Source: Lagopus muta (taxonomy: Eukaryota > Chordata > Aves > Galliformes > Phasianidae). Taken from it: a stretch of 64,000 nt of DNA. A model generated the notes under the pieces. That model did not search any database, had not been told where the DNA came from, and was given only the letters and a program-made list of their open reading frames with translations. The first letter of the stretch is position 1, and every line of letters starts with the position of its first letter. A program made the position numbers and the translations under genes. The DNA is taken from NCBI RefSeq assembly GCF_023343835.1, contig NC_064439.1, forward strand, positions 30,605,933-30,669,932, given 5' to 3'. Shown piece by piece: positions 27,713 through 39,300 of the stretch.

Positions 27713-29698
27713 ACAGGCACAGGGCCATCCCCAATGGGAGATACTGAGGTAATCCTTCTTACCTTCTGGGTTTCTACCAGAAGACCAGTTCTAAGAAGGA
27801 GAAGATGGCATTTAGGGGCTCCAGTTGCTAGAACACGTGGAAGGGCAGTAGGTGCTGGTGAGAAACAGGTGCAACCCTATAGCAAGTTGTCACTATAAGG
27901 CTGTGGTATTTAAAACTCAATAAAACTCAGCTCCAGACTTCATCAGGTTGATGCCCAGTAACTTCAAGCAATTAAATCAAAAAAAGTCTTGTTTTTTCAC
28001 ACTTGGTTCTACTCTAGCTTTCTTTTATTTTTTTTTAATCTGTGATTATTATGACCTTGCAAAGTCTCCCACACTGGGGCCGATTGCCCCTATCTCAGGC
28101 CAGGAAGACCAGGACACATGTGGGATGCAGCGGCCAGCAGAACAAGCAGACTCCACAAACCAGCCCTTCGGGTCAGCTCCAGGCAGCAGGGGCAGTGCTA
28201 CCAGCAGACAGCAACGCCAACTCCAAAGTCCTGCTGCACACACAGCCCTGCTGTGTTCTGCTGCCCTCCTGATACACTATTACAGCCTGCACTACAACAG
28301 TTACTGAACTGGCTCAAATACATGTATAAATATTATTCTATAATTCTATGATTTTTTTTCCCTGGGAAAAGGGCAAGAATTGCAGGCAGTCTAAATATTT
28401 ACCATTCTTCAAAGTGGAAAAGCTAAATTGAAAGCCTGAAATTACTTCCAAACATTAACAAAATACAAGAGATGTATTCAGTGTAGGACAGATGTTAATG
28501 ACTAAAAAAATGACTTTTTGCAATGCGTCCTGCAGCAGAATTAACCTCATCTCACCCATGGGAAGCGGACAGGGGGGAAGGTCAGCCAGACAGGGATTGG
28601 GAATCTGGAGTCCTCTGCTTTTCTTCTTCCACTGTTTGTTTTATCCATTCCAAAATTGAGTTTGTTTTCAGAATGTTTACAAATATTTGTCATAATCACC
28701 TCCTTTGGCTGGCTCTGACAATAAATTATTCCACAATGAGTTAGAATGGAAGTGCTGACAAAGGAAGGATGACAAACTGAGAAAAGGCACTACGAACCCG
28801 TGCTGCCAAGGCAAAGCTGCATTTTGGTTATTAACCCATCTTGTTCCAAACCTCATTGCTAGGATACAGATGAGTTGCATTACAATAGTGCAAACAAACA
28901 GCATAAAATTCAGCCAGGGAGTGCATTGCTTGATAAGTGTCCTTGCCTGATAAGTGTCCTTGCCTAGGTTATCACACAACAAAAATTAAACAGTAAACAC
29001 AGCTGTTACATGGAGAGAAAAAAAATCATCAGATGAGGCTTCACTTGTTAATTATTTTGTGGTCCAGAGTGTTCCAGGGGGACCTTAATCTTTAATGCGA
29101 AAAGGAAGCAAACATCATGAACAAGCAAATAAAGAATAAACCAATTTTAGGCTCTTTTATCCCTGCCTTGAACGCCTTAATTCAACTGACATCTACCAGA
29201 AGAGAAAATCTGGAATAGCAGGGGGCATTGTAAGCCATAGTTCATAAAGCTGTAAGCCTGCCCTCCATTAACACTGAAGGCACAAGTCTTAATCATGATG
29301 GGGGAAAAACAGGGAAAATGTTGTTAAGAAAAAGGAAATAAAACCATGTGAAAGGGCACTTGGACTTAAGAAAACAGAGAACACCGAGAAAGCCTTCATC
29401 CAAAACAGTAAAACAACTCTCCAAGCCAAGAAGGCAGAAAAACCTCTAATAAACTGTTCAGGCAGGGGTACCCTGGAAATACTTCAAACCCAAGGAAATC
29501 ATTCAGACAGAATTCAGACCGCACTTTGGCACAGCTCAGAAGGGCTCATAAAGGGGGGACAAGGCGTCCCTGTGCAGAACAGACCACTGGCAGCCATCAA
29601 GAGAATTCTCCAAAGGAGACCACAACACTTAAAAATGTACCAGTTCAAAGCCAAAATGCTGACTTCAGCAAGTCTAAGTTGTCCCGCTGCTCCTGAGA
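27713..29698. other. Spacer between the inverted repeat arms
   Basis: About 2 kb of sequence with no recognised gene. No frame looks like a transposase; the longest open frames are about 120 codons and overlap in all phases. Near 28343-28360 there is ATTCTATAATTCTATGAT, which resembles a decayed CR1 tail. A 17-bp tandem duplication lies at 28931-28964. Confidence 0.5.
28931..28964. repeat. 17-bp tandem duplication
   Basis: The unit TGATAAGTGTCCTTGCC occurs twice in perfect register (28931-28947 and 28948-28964). Confidence 0.9.
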
Positions 29699-30007
29699 GT
29701 GCAAGAAAACAAACATTGTTTCATCTCCTTAATGCTTTCAGTAAGGGGTCCCAGCTGATGTGGTGATAAGCTCATCTCCTGCTTGTGCCTCTAGTGTCAG
29801 TGCTGAGGTGTGTCCTGGCTCTTCTCTTAACATAGTTAAGATTTTCACTCGTAGCTATACTGTGAAAATGAACTGGTCTGGGATAAATGAAGAACAGCCT
29901 TAAGATATACATATATTTTAATGTCTGGCATGGACTAAGTTAATAAGAATCAGAAACACCAAAATTCAGAAAGCATTTTGCCACTTTGCAAGAAAATGTA
30001 ACTGAGA
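29699..30007 (-). repeat. Right arm of a long inverted repeat
   Basis: Reverse-complement partner of 27377-27712. It starts with GTGCAAGAAAACAAACATTG and ends with TGTAACTGAGA, which pair with the outer and inner ends of the left arm. It is slightly shorter because of several small deletions and a reduced AT tract. I see no clear target-site duplication outside the arms. Confidence 0.8.
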
Positions 30008-32156
30008 CCCACACACAGTCCTTTGCAAAGAGGCAACCTGCTGATAATCCCTATTTTAATACCAACCACAGCCAAGCATCTATTTTCACCTTTGGTGTCA
30101 TAGCCTCAGTCATCCAGCTGTGTCTGAAGTGAGTGCTTGTCATCGATCTTTTTGTTCTCTGCTGTGACGTGTTGGCTCGTATTTCTCTAATCCACAGAAT
30201 TTGAACTGATCACAAACTCAAGAGGAGAACTGACTTTAAAAGCACTGTCTGTTAAATATGTAATCAGAGCCTCATCTGGGCAATCTTCCTTTCTTGCCAA
30301 ACATGCCTGCTCTGCTTCAGTCCTAATATGCTGAACTGAGCCTGAACTACTCCCCAGAGCCATGATTTTCTGTTTGACCTCAGTGCTTCCTCAGAACTGT
30401 GAGCACTATGCACAGCAGCACCGAACACATCCATCAGTCATTCACGCCAGCATAAGCAGAGGGCACTCAACCTGCCACAAAAGCCAACCCAGGGCACTTG
30501 AATCTCTCACTACAGGGCTGCCAAGAACTGTAAAACTGCTAAGCACTGTGTACATCAAATCTTTTGGAGAGGATCACTTTGCTTTCAAAGGAAATTGGCC
30601 TGGCACAGGAAGGATTTCTCTCCCTGCATCCTCGTCTCAGTGGCAAAATCTGCACTGTGCCAGAGACATTTTCCAAGTTCAAAACAACCCCCTCCTGCCC
30701 TCTTGCTTTTCCCTAAGGACGAACAGCTCTCCTAATCTTCCTCCTTTTCCCAAATATGCACTTTGCCCACAAGAGGCAGAAAGCTCTGCAGATAGGTAAC
30801 AGGGAAGCAGCAATAGTGTTGTCTCATCTGAATACAGGAGTGGCATGAGAAGGGTGAGCAGAGCCAGGCTTGAGAGATCAAGACACAAAGCTAGAAAGAC
30901 AGGTCTATCAATAGCATGGCAGTAGTTCCCATAATGAGTCCGTATCATGGTGATGTAAGGTGATGTCACAAGCTTTTAAATTCAGAACTTTTATTCCAGC
31001 CTTGCTTTGTGAATTGCAAAAGACAAGGGACAACAGTTACCATTTACTGACATATGTAAGAAGTTATTATCACTAGTGTGACAAAAGGAGAATTAATCTG
31101 ACCCCAGTGCCAAGGTGACAGAACAGCACTCTGCTGCAAATATCCTGAGATTTGGTCTCAGCCTAGCAAAGCGCTGGACACGATTGGTACACGGCATCCT
31201 GCCAAGACCCTACTGCAGAGGCAGGTCTGGCTAATCTTCTAAATTACATGATACACACTACCACATCTTCCTGATGGAAACATTCCTCCCACGCCATAGA
31301 TTAGAGATTATTGGATTAAGCATGCAGTGTTCACTAAAACATTTTAGGGCCCAGCTGTGCTGCACTAACCTGGTTAGCAGCACTAGTTTATCATTCAAAA
31401 TATAATTGGATACACTTTAAAAGCCACAACAAATATAATACTGTTTATGCTAGGCCAATTGTTCTCCTATCAAACTCGCATGTAAAATGCAATTTAGAAA
31501 AAAATTATAATCCTTTTCCATTCTTAATGTTAACCTCTGTTTGGGAATCAGGTTAAAACATCATTCAGTTGTTAAAGTTTATAGAGTCCTTTGAGAATTA
31601 ATAACATGTTTAGATGAGACACAAGACATTACAACGGTTTCATTTGTATGAAACTCCCAATTTGTGTTACAGACTGCCCATTTCATTTAAATGATTTGAA
31701 CTTAATTTCTCAGATTTCAAGAGGAGCCAACTTCTGCCAATACTCATTTCAAAGCTTGGAGTAAGAGATTTTATCCTTGACATTACACCAGTTTCTGTTG
31801 TCCATTTATTTTTTCTCAACTTGACATGTTCTTCCTTAGTGGCTTTGTTTATTTCCACATGGCTTCACCCACAGCTCACCACCCTTTTGGAGCAGCCAGC
31901 CCCCACCGTTCTCATATGAGCACCTCACCTGTGAAATATGAGATTAGCCAGGCACGGTCCCAGTGTTTCCAGTTCATCACCAAGGCAGATGTATTAGGTT
32001 GGAGATAATAGCCTATTGCCGCAGCATGAGAAGTACAGATGCCTCATTTTTACATTACTAAGATATAGAAAGCAAAGTGTGTCAACACTATTATTTTTAC
32101 ACAGAAAGCACAACAGAAAGTTACACAGCTTTCTTCACAGATTTCAGACGACAATG

Positions 32157-32558
32157 CAACCCGGCCTTGAACGCCTCCTGGGATGGCACATCCACAGCTT
32201 CTCTGGGCAGTCTGTGCCAGTGCCTCACCAACCTGTGAGTAAGGAATCTCTTCCTTATATCCAGACTAAATCTGTTTCTCTAGTTTTAAAGCATTGTTCC
32301 TCATCCTACCACTACAAGCCCTGCTAAAACCTTTCTCCACCTTTCATAGAAGCACCCTTTACTGAAAGGCCACACTAAGGTCTCCCTGGAACCTTCTCTT
32401 CTAGAACAGGCTGAGCAAGCCCAACTCCTTCAGGCTGTCTTCACAGGAGAGGTGCTGCAGCCTCCTGATTATTCTGGCAGCCCTCCTCCGGACCCACTCT
32501 AGCAGGTCCATGCCTGCCCTGAGCTAGGGGCCCCGAGCTGGACGCAGCATTTCAGGTA
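32157..32558 (-). mobile_element. CR1 LINE fragment, antisense
   Basis: This reads as the reverse complement of CR1: CCTTGAACGCCTCC, GGGCAGTCTGTGCCAGTGCC, AGGCTGAGCAAGCCCAACTC and GGGGCCCCGAGCTGGACGCA are standard internal CR1 blocks in order. The 3' tail is missing at the left end. The fragment ends about 80 bp before the KLHL7 CpG island begins. Confidence 0.9.
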
Positions 32559-32634
32559 GGATTTAGCAATGGGGGGAAATCACATCGCTTAACTAGCTGA
32601 CAGCGTACTCCTACAGCGTACTACTAAGAGCAGC

Positions 32635-33380
32635 CCAGGATACAGCCCGCTCTCTGGGCTGCACACACCACAGCGCCTGCCCCCCTCACCCCGGCCGCCT
32701 CTCCGCCCATCCCCACCATGGCGCACACACGCCGCCCCGGCGCCACGTGACACGCCGAGGCCTCTCCGCTCTTTGTTTACCTCGCGCGGGGGCAGCGCTC
32801 CGGTTCGCGGCGTCCGCACATGCGCAGCGCCGCCCCAACCACGCCCACCAGCCCCGGTCCGCTTCCGCCGCGGAGATCTTCGGTGTTGCTGGTTGACGGC
32901 TTTGTCCGTTCAGTTGTCCGTCGGTCTGTCTAGTCATCCATCCGCTCCCGGCGCAGCGAGAGCCCGAGGCGGCCGCTCGTCGCCCGTCGTCGCATGCCCC
33001 CCGTGGGCGGAGGTGGCGGGACCGCGGTGCCGGCGGTGAGGTGCCATGGCCGCTCCCGGTTCGGAGAAGAGCAGCAAGAAGAAGACGGAGAAGAAGCTCG
33101 CAGCCCGCGAGGAGGCCAAGCTGCTGGCTGGCTTTATGGGCGTCATGAACAGCATGCGCAAGCAGGTGCGGGCCGGGCTGCTCGGCGCTGGGGCTGGCGC
33201 TCGGAGCCGGGCGGGGTTGGGGCCGGGGGCTCCGTGCGTGGCGCCGTCACGTGCCGCCGTTCGGCTGCGCTTCTCCCGGTGCGAGCCTTGGACAGGGCGC
33301 CGTCCTGCCGTCAGAAACCGGCAGGCAGCGGCGGCGTTGGTTCTGCTTTGCTCCTCCCTTCGTTCCCATCTGACGGGCCG
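32635..33380 (+). promoter_or_regulatory. KLHL7: KLHL7 CpG-island promoter
   Basis: This is a GC- and CpG-rich block around the first KLHL7 exon. It has no TATA box at a sensible distance. Motifs visible are an E-box CACGTGAC (32744-32751, USF/TFE type), an NRF1-like half site TGCGCA (32821-32826) and CTTCCGCC near 32862, which resembles an ETS site. The start site probably lies between about 32870 and 32990, but I cannot fix it. An upstream ATG at 32994 precedes the main start. Confidence 0.75.
33046..33165 (+). CDS. KLHL7: KLHL7 coding exon 1
   Basis: Codes residues 1-40 and ends in phase 0 at CAG/gtgcgg. It holds the Lys/Glu-rich leader and the helix ([15 protein letters not shown]) just before the BTB fold. 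It is GC-rich because it lies in the CpG island. Confidence 0.97.
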
Positions 33381-36300
33381 TCAGTTACTCTCGTGTACTT
33401 GTAGAACTTCACGCAGCTCAGCGGTGTGTGAAGGACTAAGTCGGTCTCCATGAAAACTTTGTGGTGATTTGAGGTAATTAAATGTTAAGAGTTATGCAGG
33501 GACTCAAAGCTGTGAGGGCAGCTCTGCTGAGAAGGACCAGGGGATCCTGATGGATGAAAAGCTGCCCACGAGCCAGAAGTGTACAAACAGCCCATAAGGC
33601 CAGCCGTATCCTGGGCTGCATCTCGAGAGAGGTGACAGCAGGGAGAGGGAGGTGATTGTCTGTCCCCTTTGCTCTGCCCTCACGAGGCCCCATCTGGAGT
33701 ACTGCATCCCGGGGGGCTGGAGTACAGGAGGGATGTGGAGCTGTTGGAGCGGGTCTAGAGAAGAGCCACGAAGATGATGGGAGGGCTGGAGCACCTCTGC
33801 TATGAAGAAATGTTGAGGAGAGCTGTGCTGCTTCGGTTTGGAGAAGGTTCTGGGGAGATCTCACTGTGACCTTCCAGTACTTAAAGGGAGTTTATAAGCA
33901 GGAGGACCAACTTCTCACATGTTCTAATAGTGACAGGACAAGGGAATATGGTTTTAAGTTAAAAGAGAGGAAGTTTAGGTTAGATGTTAGGCAGAATCCT
34001 TTTAAGCAGAGAGCAGTGAGGCACTGGCACAGCTGCTCAGAGAAGCTGTGGATGCCCCATCCCTGGAGGCGTTCGAGGCCAGGATGGATGGGGCCCTGAG
34101 CAGCCTGACCTACTGGATGACAGCCCTGCCCGCTGCAGGGGGGGGGGTAATTAGATGATTTTTAAGGTCCCTTTCCAACCTAAGCCATGCTGTGATCTGC
34201 TTATTGATGTAGGATTTGTTTCTGTTCTGGTGGGGTGTAGCTGAGCTCCTACCTCTCTCCTTGTTGACAAGGGGATGCCTGGTGCTGTTATGCTTTGGAG
34301 ACACGTTGTCAATTAAGTTTCCCGAAACATGTTTGAAAAGACAAGTCTTTTTAGAAGAGGCATTTATTCTACATGGGCTGCAAGGCGTGAAATGCCCAAA
34401 AATCAAGCACGCAAAGTCTTTACACTGACTTCTATTTATAGTCCAAAATGTTTTCACTATCCACCTACCTAATACATAAGTCACGCCTACCTATGACATA
34501 TTCATAGAGTTATGTAAGCTTACATAACATTTGAATCTTCTGCGATTGCGCAGGGTTCTTTGGTGGTCTTCAGTGATCATTTGGGGAGCTGTCCCACTCC
34601 TCACTTTATCTGTGTTTGAGCACAATACTTAGTCTCAACTGATTGATTACTATTTTAGACTCGTGTCTCATCTCAAAGGTGTCTTTTCTTGTTCCTTATT
34701 TATGGCCATCTTGGATCTCTGAAGAGAAACAGCTCGCCTTGGGAAGTTTAGTTATCCTAAATAAGCAGGACATCTGGAACTTAAAGCAGAGCTTCAACCT
34801 TGAGCAAAATCCCTCAGCCACACAAAAATGTCAAATAACCAGCTTTTGAGACATCAAGCAGGCAGAGGAGATACAGCCCCCAGTGTGAGAGGATCAAACC
34901 AAAGTGTTGTGCCGCTTCTGGTTGTCTTCAAACTAACTGTGCTTGAGGGATTGGGGATGCAACTCCAAATTTTGCCTGCTACTTTTTACTTTTAGCCAGA
35001 CTTCAGATGGTGGCTTTTATGTCTGCTCACCCCTGCCAGTTGACTAGTCTAGAAACTTTTGGGTAGTTTGAGACATTCCTGCTTCTATTAGCTATGTGTA
35101 GGAGGAGCAGCAACCATAGGAAAGTGTTCAGCTTGCTCCTTGTGCTGCAGGAAGCTGCTGTCGTATTTTGGTAAGTTGAGAACTCTGCTGTGGTTATAAA
35201 ACCTCAGTGCACTATGAGTTAAAACTCCTGTTATGGAAGCAGCAGCCTGTGTGCAGAGCACTACCTGTTCATATGCATTTGGTTAATGATGTAGGAAAAT
35301 GGGACAGGTATAAATCACAGCTAATTTTGAAGAGGCTGCTTTTTTTTTCTTTTTGTGAACTGTGATCTATAGTCAGCTGCTGTGTGTGGGATTTTGGAGT
35401 AGACTGTGGGCATGTCGGCATTCAGTTCTGGTGAGATACTGGGAGTATGTTCAATGCATAAGGACTAATTGCTGACCTCAAAAATGAAATGGATGTATCT
35501 CTGTGTACGTAATGAGCTTTTTTGACAGCATGTGCATACATCCTGTGTTGCCACTTTGTAGCTGAGTGGAGATGGGTCAAAAGGAAGAAGCTGGGAATGA
35601 AGCTGGGATGGAGTTGCAAGGTGTCATCGAGTTAATGAAGCTTGGAAATGCTGGGTGACGCTTGGGGTGTGTGCTTTGGTCGATGAAGCAGCAGTCATGG
35701 GTTGCATCAGCAGAATTACTGAGTGATGCAAATAGATCCTTTTGGAAAGTTCTTTCTGAGCATTTCTGTACCATGGTTGAAACAGAACAGTTACACCCAG
35801 AAATGTCACAGGAAAAGAAAGGAGAATGATGATCTGGTTTGGTTGGCAGATATTTCTTCCCACATCCAGTGAGGCTTTAGGGTATCTGAGATGCTTCAAA
35901 TACTAAGCTGAGGCATCAAACTTGCCTTAGAAACACAGCATGTAGTTAAAGCAGCAGTTGTGTGTCGTAGCAAAGCTCAGCCATGGTGTCCTATGATGTT
36001 GTGTACTGCTAATGTACCTGTTTGGAGCCAGATGTGCTGGGAATTCCAGCTTTGAAACTTTGGTCACATGGTCTTTTTTGTTACTGTTTCAATCTTAAAT
36101 GTTTTAAAGTCGTGGATGTACAAAGGAAGTTTAGCGACACATACGCTCCCCAAATCTGCACTTGTAATTCAGACTCTTCTTTTTGAAATGTGTTATTTAT
36201 GTTTTATTCAGTGAATGCTTTCTGATGAGTATCCTGTAAGAAGCTTAAAAAATAGATTGGCAGTTGAGTAGATAAGGATGAAAAGGATGGAATGTCAATG

Positions 36301-39300
36301 TAGTCCCTGCGGAGCCTTTAGCAGGAGGCTGACATAAATGCCACAGGAAAAGCTTTAATCACAGCTCATGTTATCAGTGACCAGCCTGAAGGCACAAGGT
36401 CATGGGAGCATTGAGCTTCCCTAGTTTTTCAGGTTGTTGAGCTTTGTTGACTTTCAGAAAATCTTTTTATTGTGTGATATTATTTGGGTTTATGCAGATA
36501 AAGGAGACCAATGAATTTTCATAAGCTGTTTTTAGAGAAATATTGTTGAAAGTGTTTCAGGAATGCTGATCTTCTGTTTTTCCATCTGGTTTTCTTCCTC
36601 TGATTTAGAGAACGCTCTGTGATGTTATTCTTATGGTTCAGGAAAGGAGGATCCCAGCTCACCGTGTTGTGCTCGCCTCAGCAAGCCACTTTTTTAACTT
36701 GATGTTTACTAGTAAGTATTTTCCAGATTGCTTAATTTTATTCTTTCATGAACACATCTTGATAAACAGCTTGTCAGTCACAGTTTCTTTTTTATGAAGT
36801 GATTAATTTCAGGGATAGGCGTAAGTGAAGATTTCCTCAGTTCTTATCCATCTTCCATTCATCTCTATTCACCATTCCTCTTATTTTTGTTTCCAGAAAT
36901 GTAAGCATTATTGTGCTTGTTCTGCCTTTGTACATTCAACTGCATAGTATCTATCTTACAAGTCGTAGGTCAGGTATGCAGAAGTAAAATTGCTGTGCTA
37001 TAAATCACATGTTAAACTGAAGAAGTAAAATGTCTGTGCCTTCTGGTGGTTGGCTTGTATCCATCTGTGGGTAGATCTGCAGTGCTGTGACAGCGTGGGA
37101 GCTCTGAGCTGGCTCTGCTGTTATCAGCTTGAATATGGAAATAGCCTTTGGTGGTGCAGAGCATGCTTCCTATCTTTGGTCATGCTGGCTTGGCAGTCTG
37201 CATTGCAGTCCGACAGCATTTTTGACCATTCCTATTTAAGGCACTTTTCAGCAAAATTGACATAATGCAAACATGTGCACACACCACTTATTTTGGTTAT
37301 CACACTGTCTCCTTTCTTTCTTGACTTGCATTTGTAAGGGAAAAGCAGCAACCAACTGTGTGCAGTTTTTAGCAGGTTCCCATTTTGTGTAATGACTTTA
37401 TTTCCTAGTTTTTAACATGGAAAATAACTGGAGTGGCTTATTGATGTAGTTTGTCTTTTAACCTTTTTGCAGCAAATATGCTTGAATCAAAGTCCTTTGA
37501 GGTGGAGCTGAAAGATGCGGAACCTGACATTATTGAACAGCTTGTGGAGTTTGCTTATACTGCAAGGTAGTTTTGTTATTTAAAACTGATGTTTCTGCTA
37601 GAAAGCCTGCCAACTCTAAATGATGAAATCTTAAAACAATGCTTTTATGATTCATCAGTTTTCATATTATTACAATTCTTCACTTGTTTTAAGTCTGTTG
37701 TGACTAAATTTATATCCTCCTTCCTTTTTCCTATTTATTTCATCAGTAGGGAAGCCCTGTGGACTAAAGAGAGTGGTAATTGTCATCAGAAAGTAATTAA
37801 GAATACTTCTGGCGTCCGTGTTGGAGTTGAATTATATTCACCATTGTTCTGAAATGTAGACCCTTCTTGTTATAAGCAGGGGCTTCTCCTCATGATCCTA
37901 ACAGCTATCACAAATAGCTATTTTGGGGACTTACACCTTCACCTCTGCACAGTCTGAGTGGGAAGCTGCTTTGCAAAATGCATTTCCCTTCTATCTCAGA
38001 CTCCCATGCGTTTGTTTTTAAATAGCACTGCAGGCACTGTAACGTTTAAACGGAGCTTGTTCAAAAGACTTTGATTCTGAACAGTACTTTGCAACAAGCT
38101 CTTATGATGGATGGCAGACCCTGTCTTTGTAGTGATGGGGTGAAGGCTTTTTCTCTGCTTTCTGAGAGAAGTTGTGTGTGCTTATCTGTGGTGAGATGCA
38201 GCCGATGCTGGCACCCTAGCCCTTTTGGTGCCTTGCAGTCAGAATGGTTGTTCTGCTTGTGTACTCTAGGCAAATAAACTGTAGCAGTTTTGACAATGAG
38301 TTTAGGCAGATTTCACTGATGTGCGTTTGGGAGTGGGAGGCTGTCAGGGGAAGGCTCTTTTCCTTTTCTGTTCTTGTGAAAATGGCTAACCACACAAATC
38401 AGAGCATGGTGTTCCAGATGGCCTGTGTTAAAGGCTAATTCTTTAACTAGCCAATTCTTTAACAGGCTAATCCTGCACTGTTTGCTCTCTGTCCTTCCTC
38501 AGTAATGTACAGCAAATGAAAGCAATTTGAAAAGACTATGAAGGGAAGTTGTGCCTCAACTGTTTGTGAGTTCAAGAAGCTTGGGGAGATAGCAGGAGAA
38601 TAATTTTGCCACTTATGGATCGGTGTTTTGGCTACGACTAAGAAGGTAGTTTTAGTGATGCTAATATTGCACCTTCTGTTTTGCAGAATTTCTGTTAACA
38701 GCAATAATGTCCAGTCTTTACTAGATGCAGCAAACCAATATCAAATTGAACCTGTGAAAAAAATGTGTGTGGACTTTTTGAAAGAACAAGTTGATGCTTC
38801 AAATTGTCTTGGTAAGAGAAATACGGACTGGTCACATTTTTAACTTTTCTGTTCTTGAAAAGCAGATAGTATAATAGTATAACAGACAGTAGTACTTGGC
38901 TAAATCCAAATGCATGCAAAGAATAATTTTGCTCTGAATCTGAACTGTTTCCCCTTGCCATAAACAAAATAATTTGTCAGTTGTCTTGGCCAGTGTCAGG
39001 GTCCACTGACTTTGCAAGGTCTCATCCCAGTTTAACAACAGCCTGGAGATTCTTGTTTGTTTCAGATCCTCGGCTGTTTAACAAGGTGATGCTTTCAGTT
39101 GTTGTTACTGTTCTTGGAGACTAAATTTGACGGTCGTAGTTTATACAAAACTAACATACCTTCTAAAAATTCCAAATAAAATGAGTTTGTTTGTGTGAAA
39201 TCAAAAGGAGAAAGCAGCAGCTAAAAACCAAAGTGAGTGAAATCTATGAAAGACATCTGCACTGTTTTGATGTTTGATGTGCCCTGTAGCCTTAATGCAA

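Larger units (their letters stand above)
14251..32156. other. Intergenic region between HYCC1 promoter and KLHL7
   Basis: About 18 kb without a recognisable exon on either strand. Open frames are short (the longest are about 150 codons) and show no familiar domain. The contents I can name are an AT microsatellite (14431-14448), a dispersed repeat copy (15155-15462), a CR1 fragment (17513-17606), short tandem duplications (16940-16973 and 28931-28964), TTTTTA and TAAGAG tracts near 19.7 and 21.0 kb, and an inverted-repeat structure (27377-30007). The 30.0-32.1 kb part shows nothing I recognise. Confidence 0.6.

Noticed and set aside
28343-28360. ATTCTATAATTCTATGAT as a CR1 tail
   Set aside because: Resembles the CR1 end, but the preceding 100 bases do not show the usual CR1 3' sequence, so I did not call it as an element.
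30362-30799. Plus-strand frame of 145 codons
   Set aside because: No recognisable domain; not near a CpG island; overlapped by an antisense frame of similar quality.
33478-33864. Minus-strand frame of 128 codons in KLHL7 intron 1
   Set aside because: It lies antisense in a CR1 fragment; similar frames recur in CR1 copies genome-wide.
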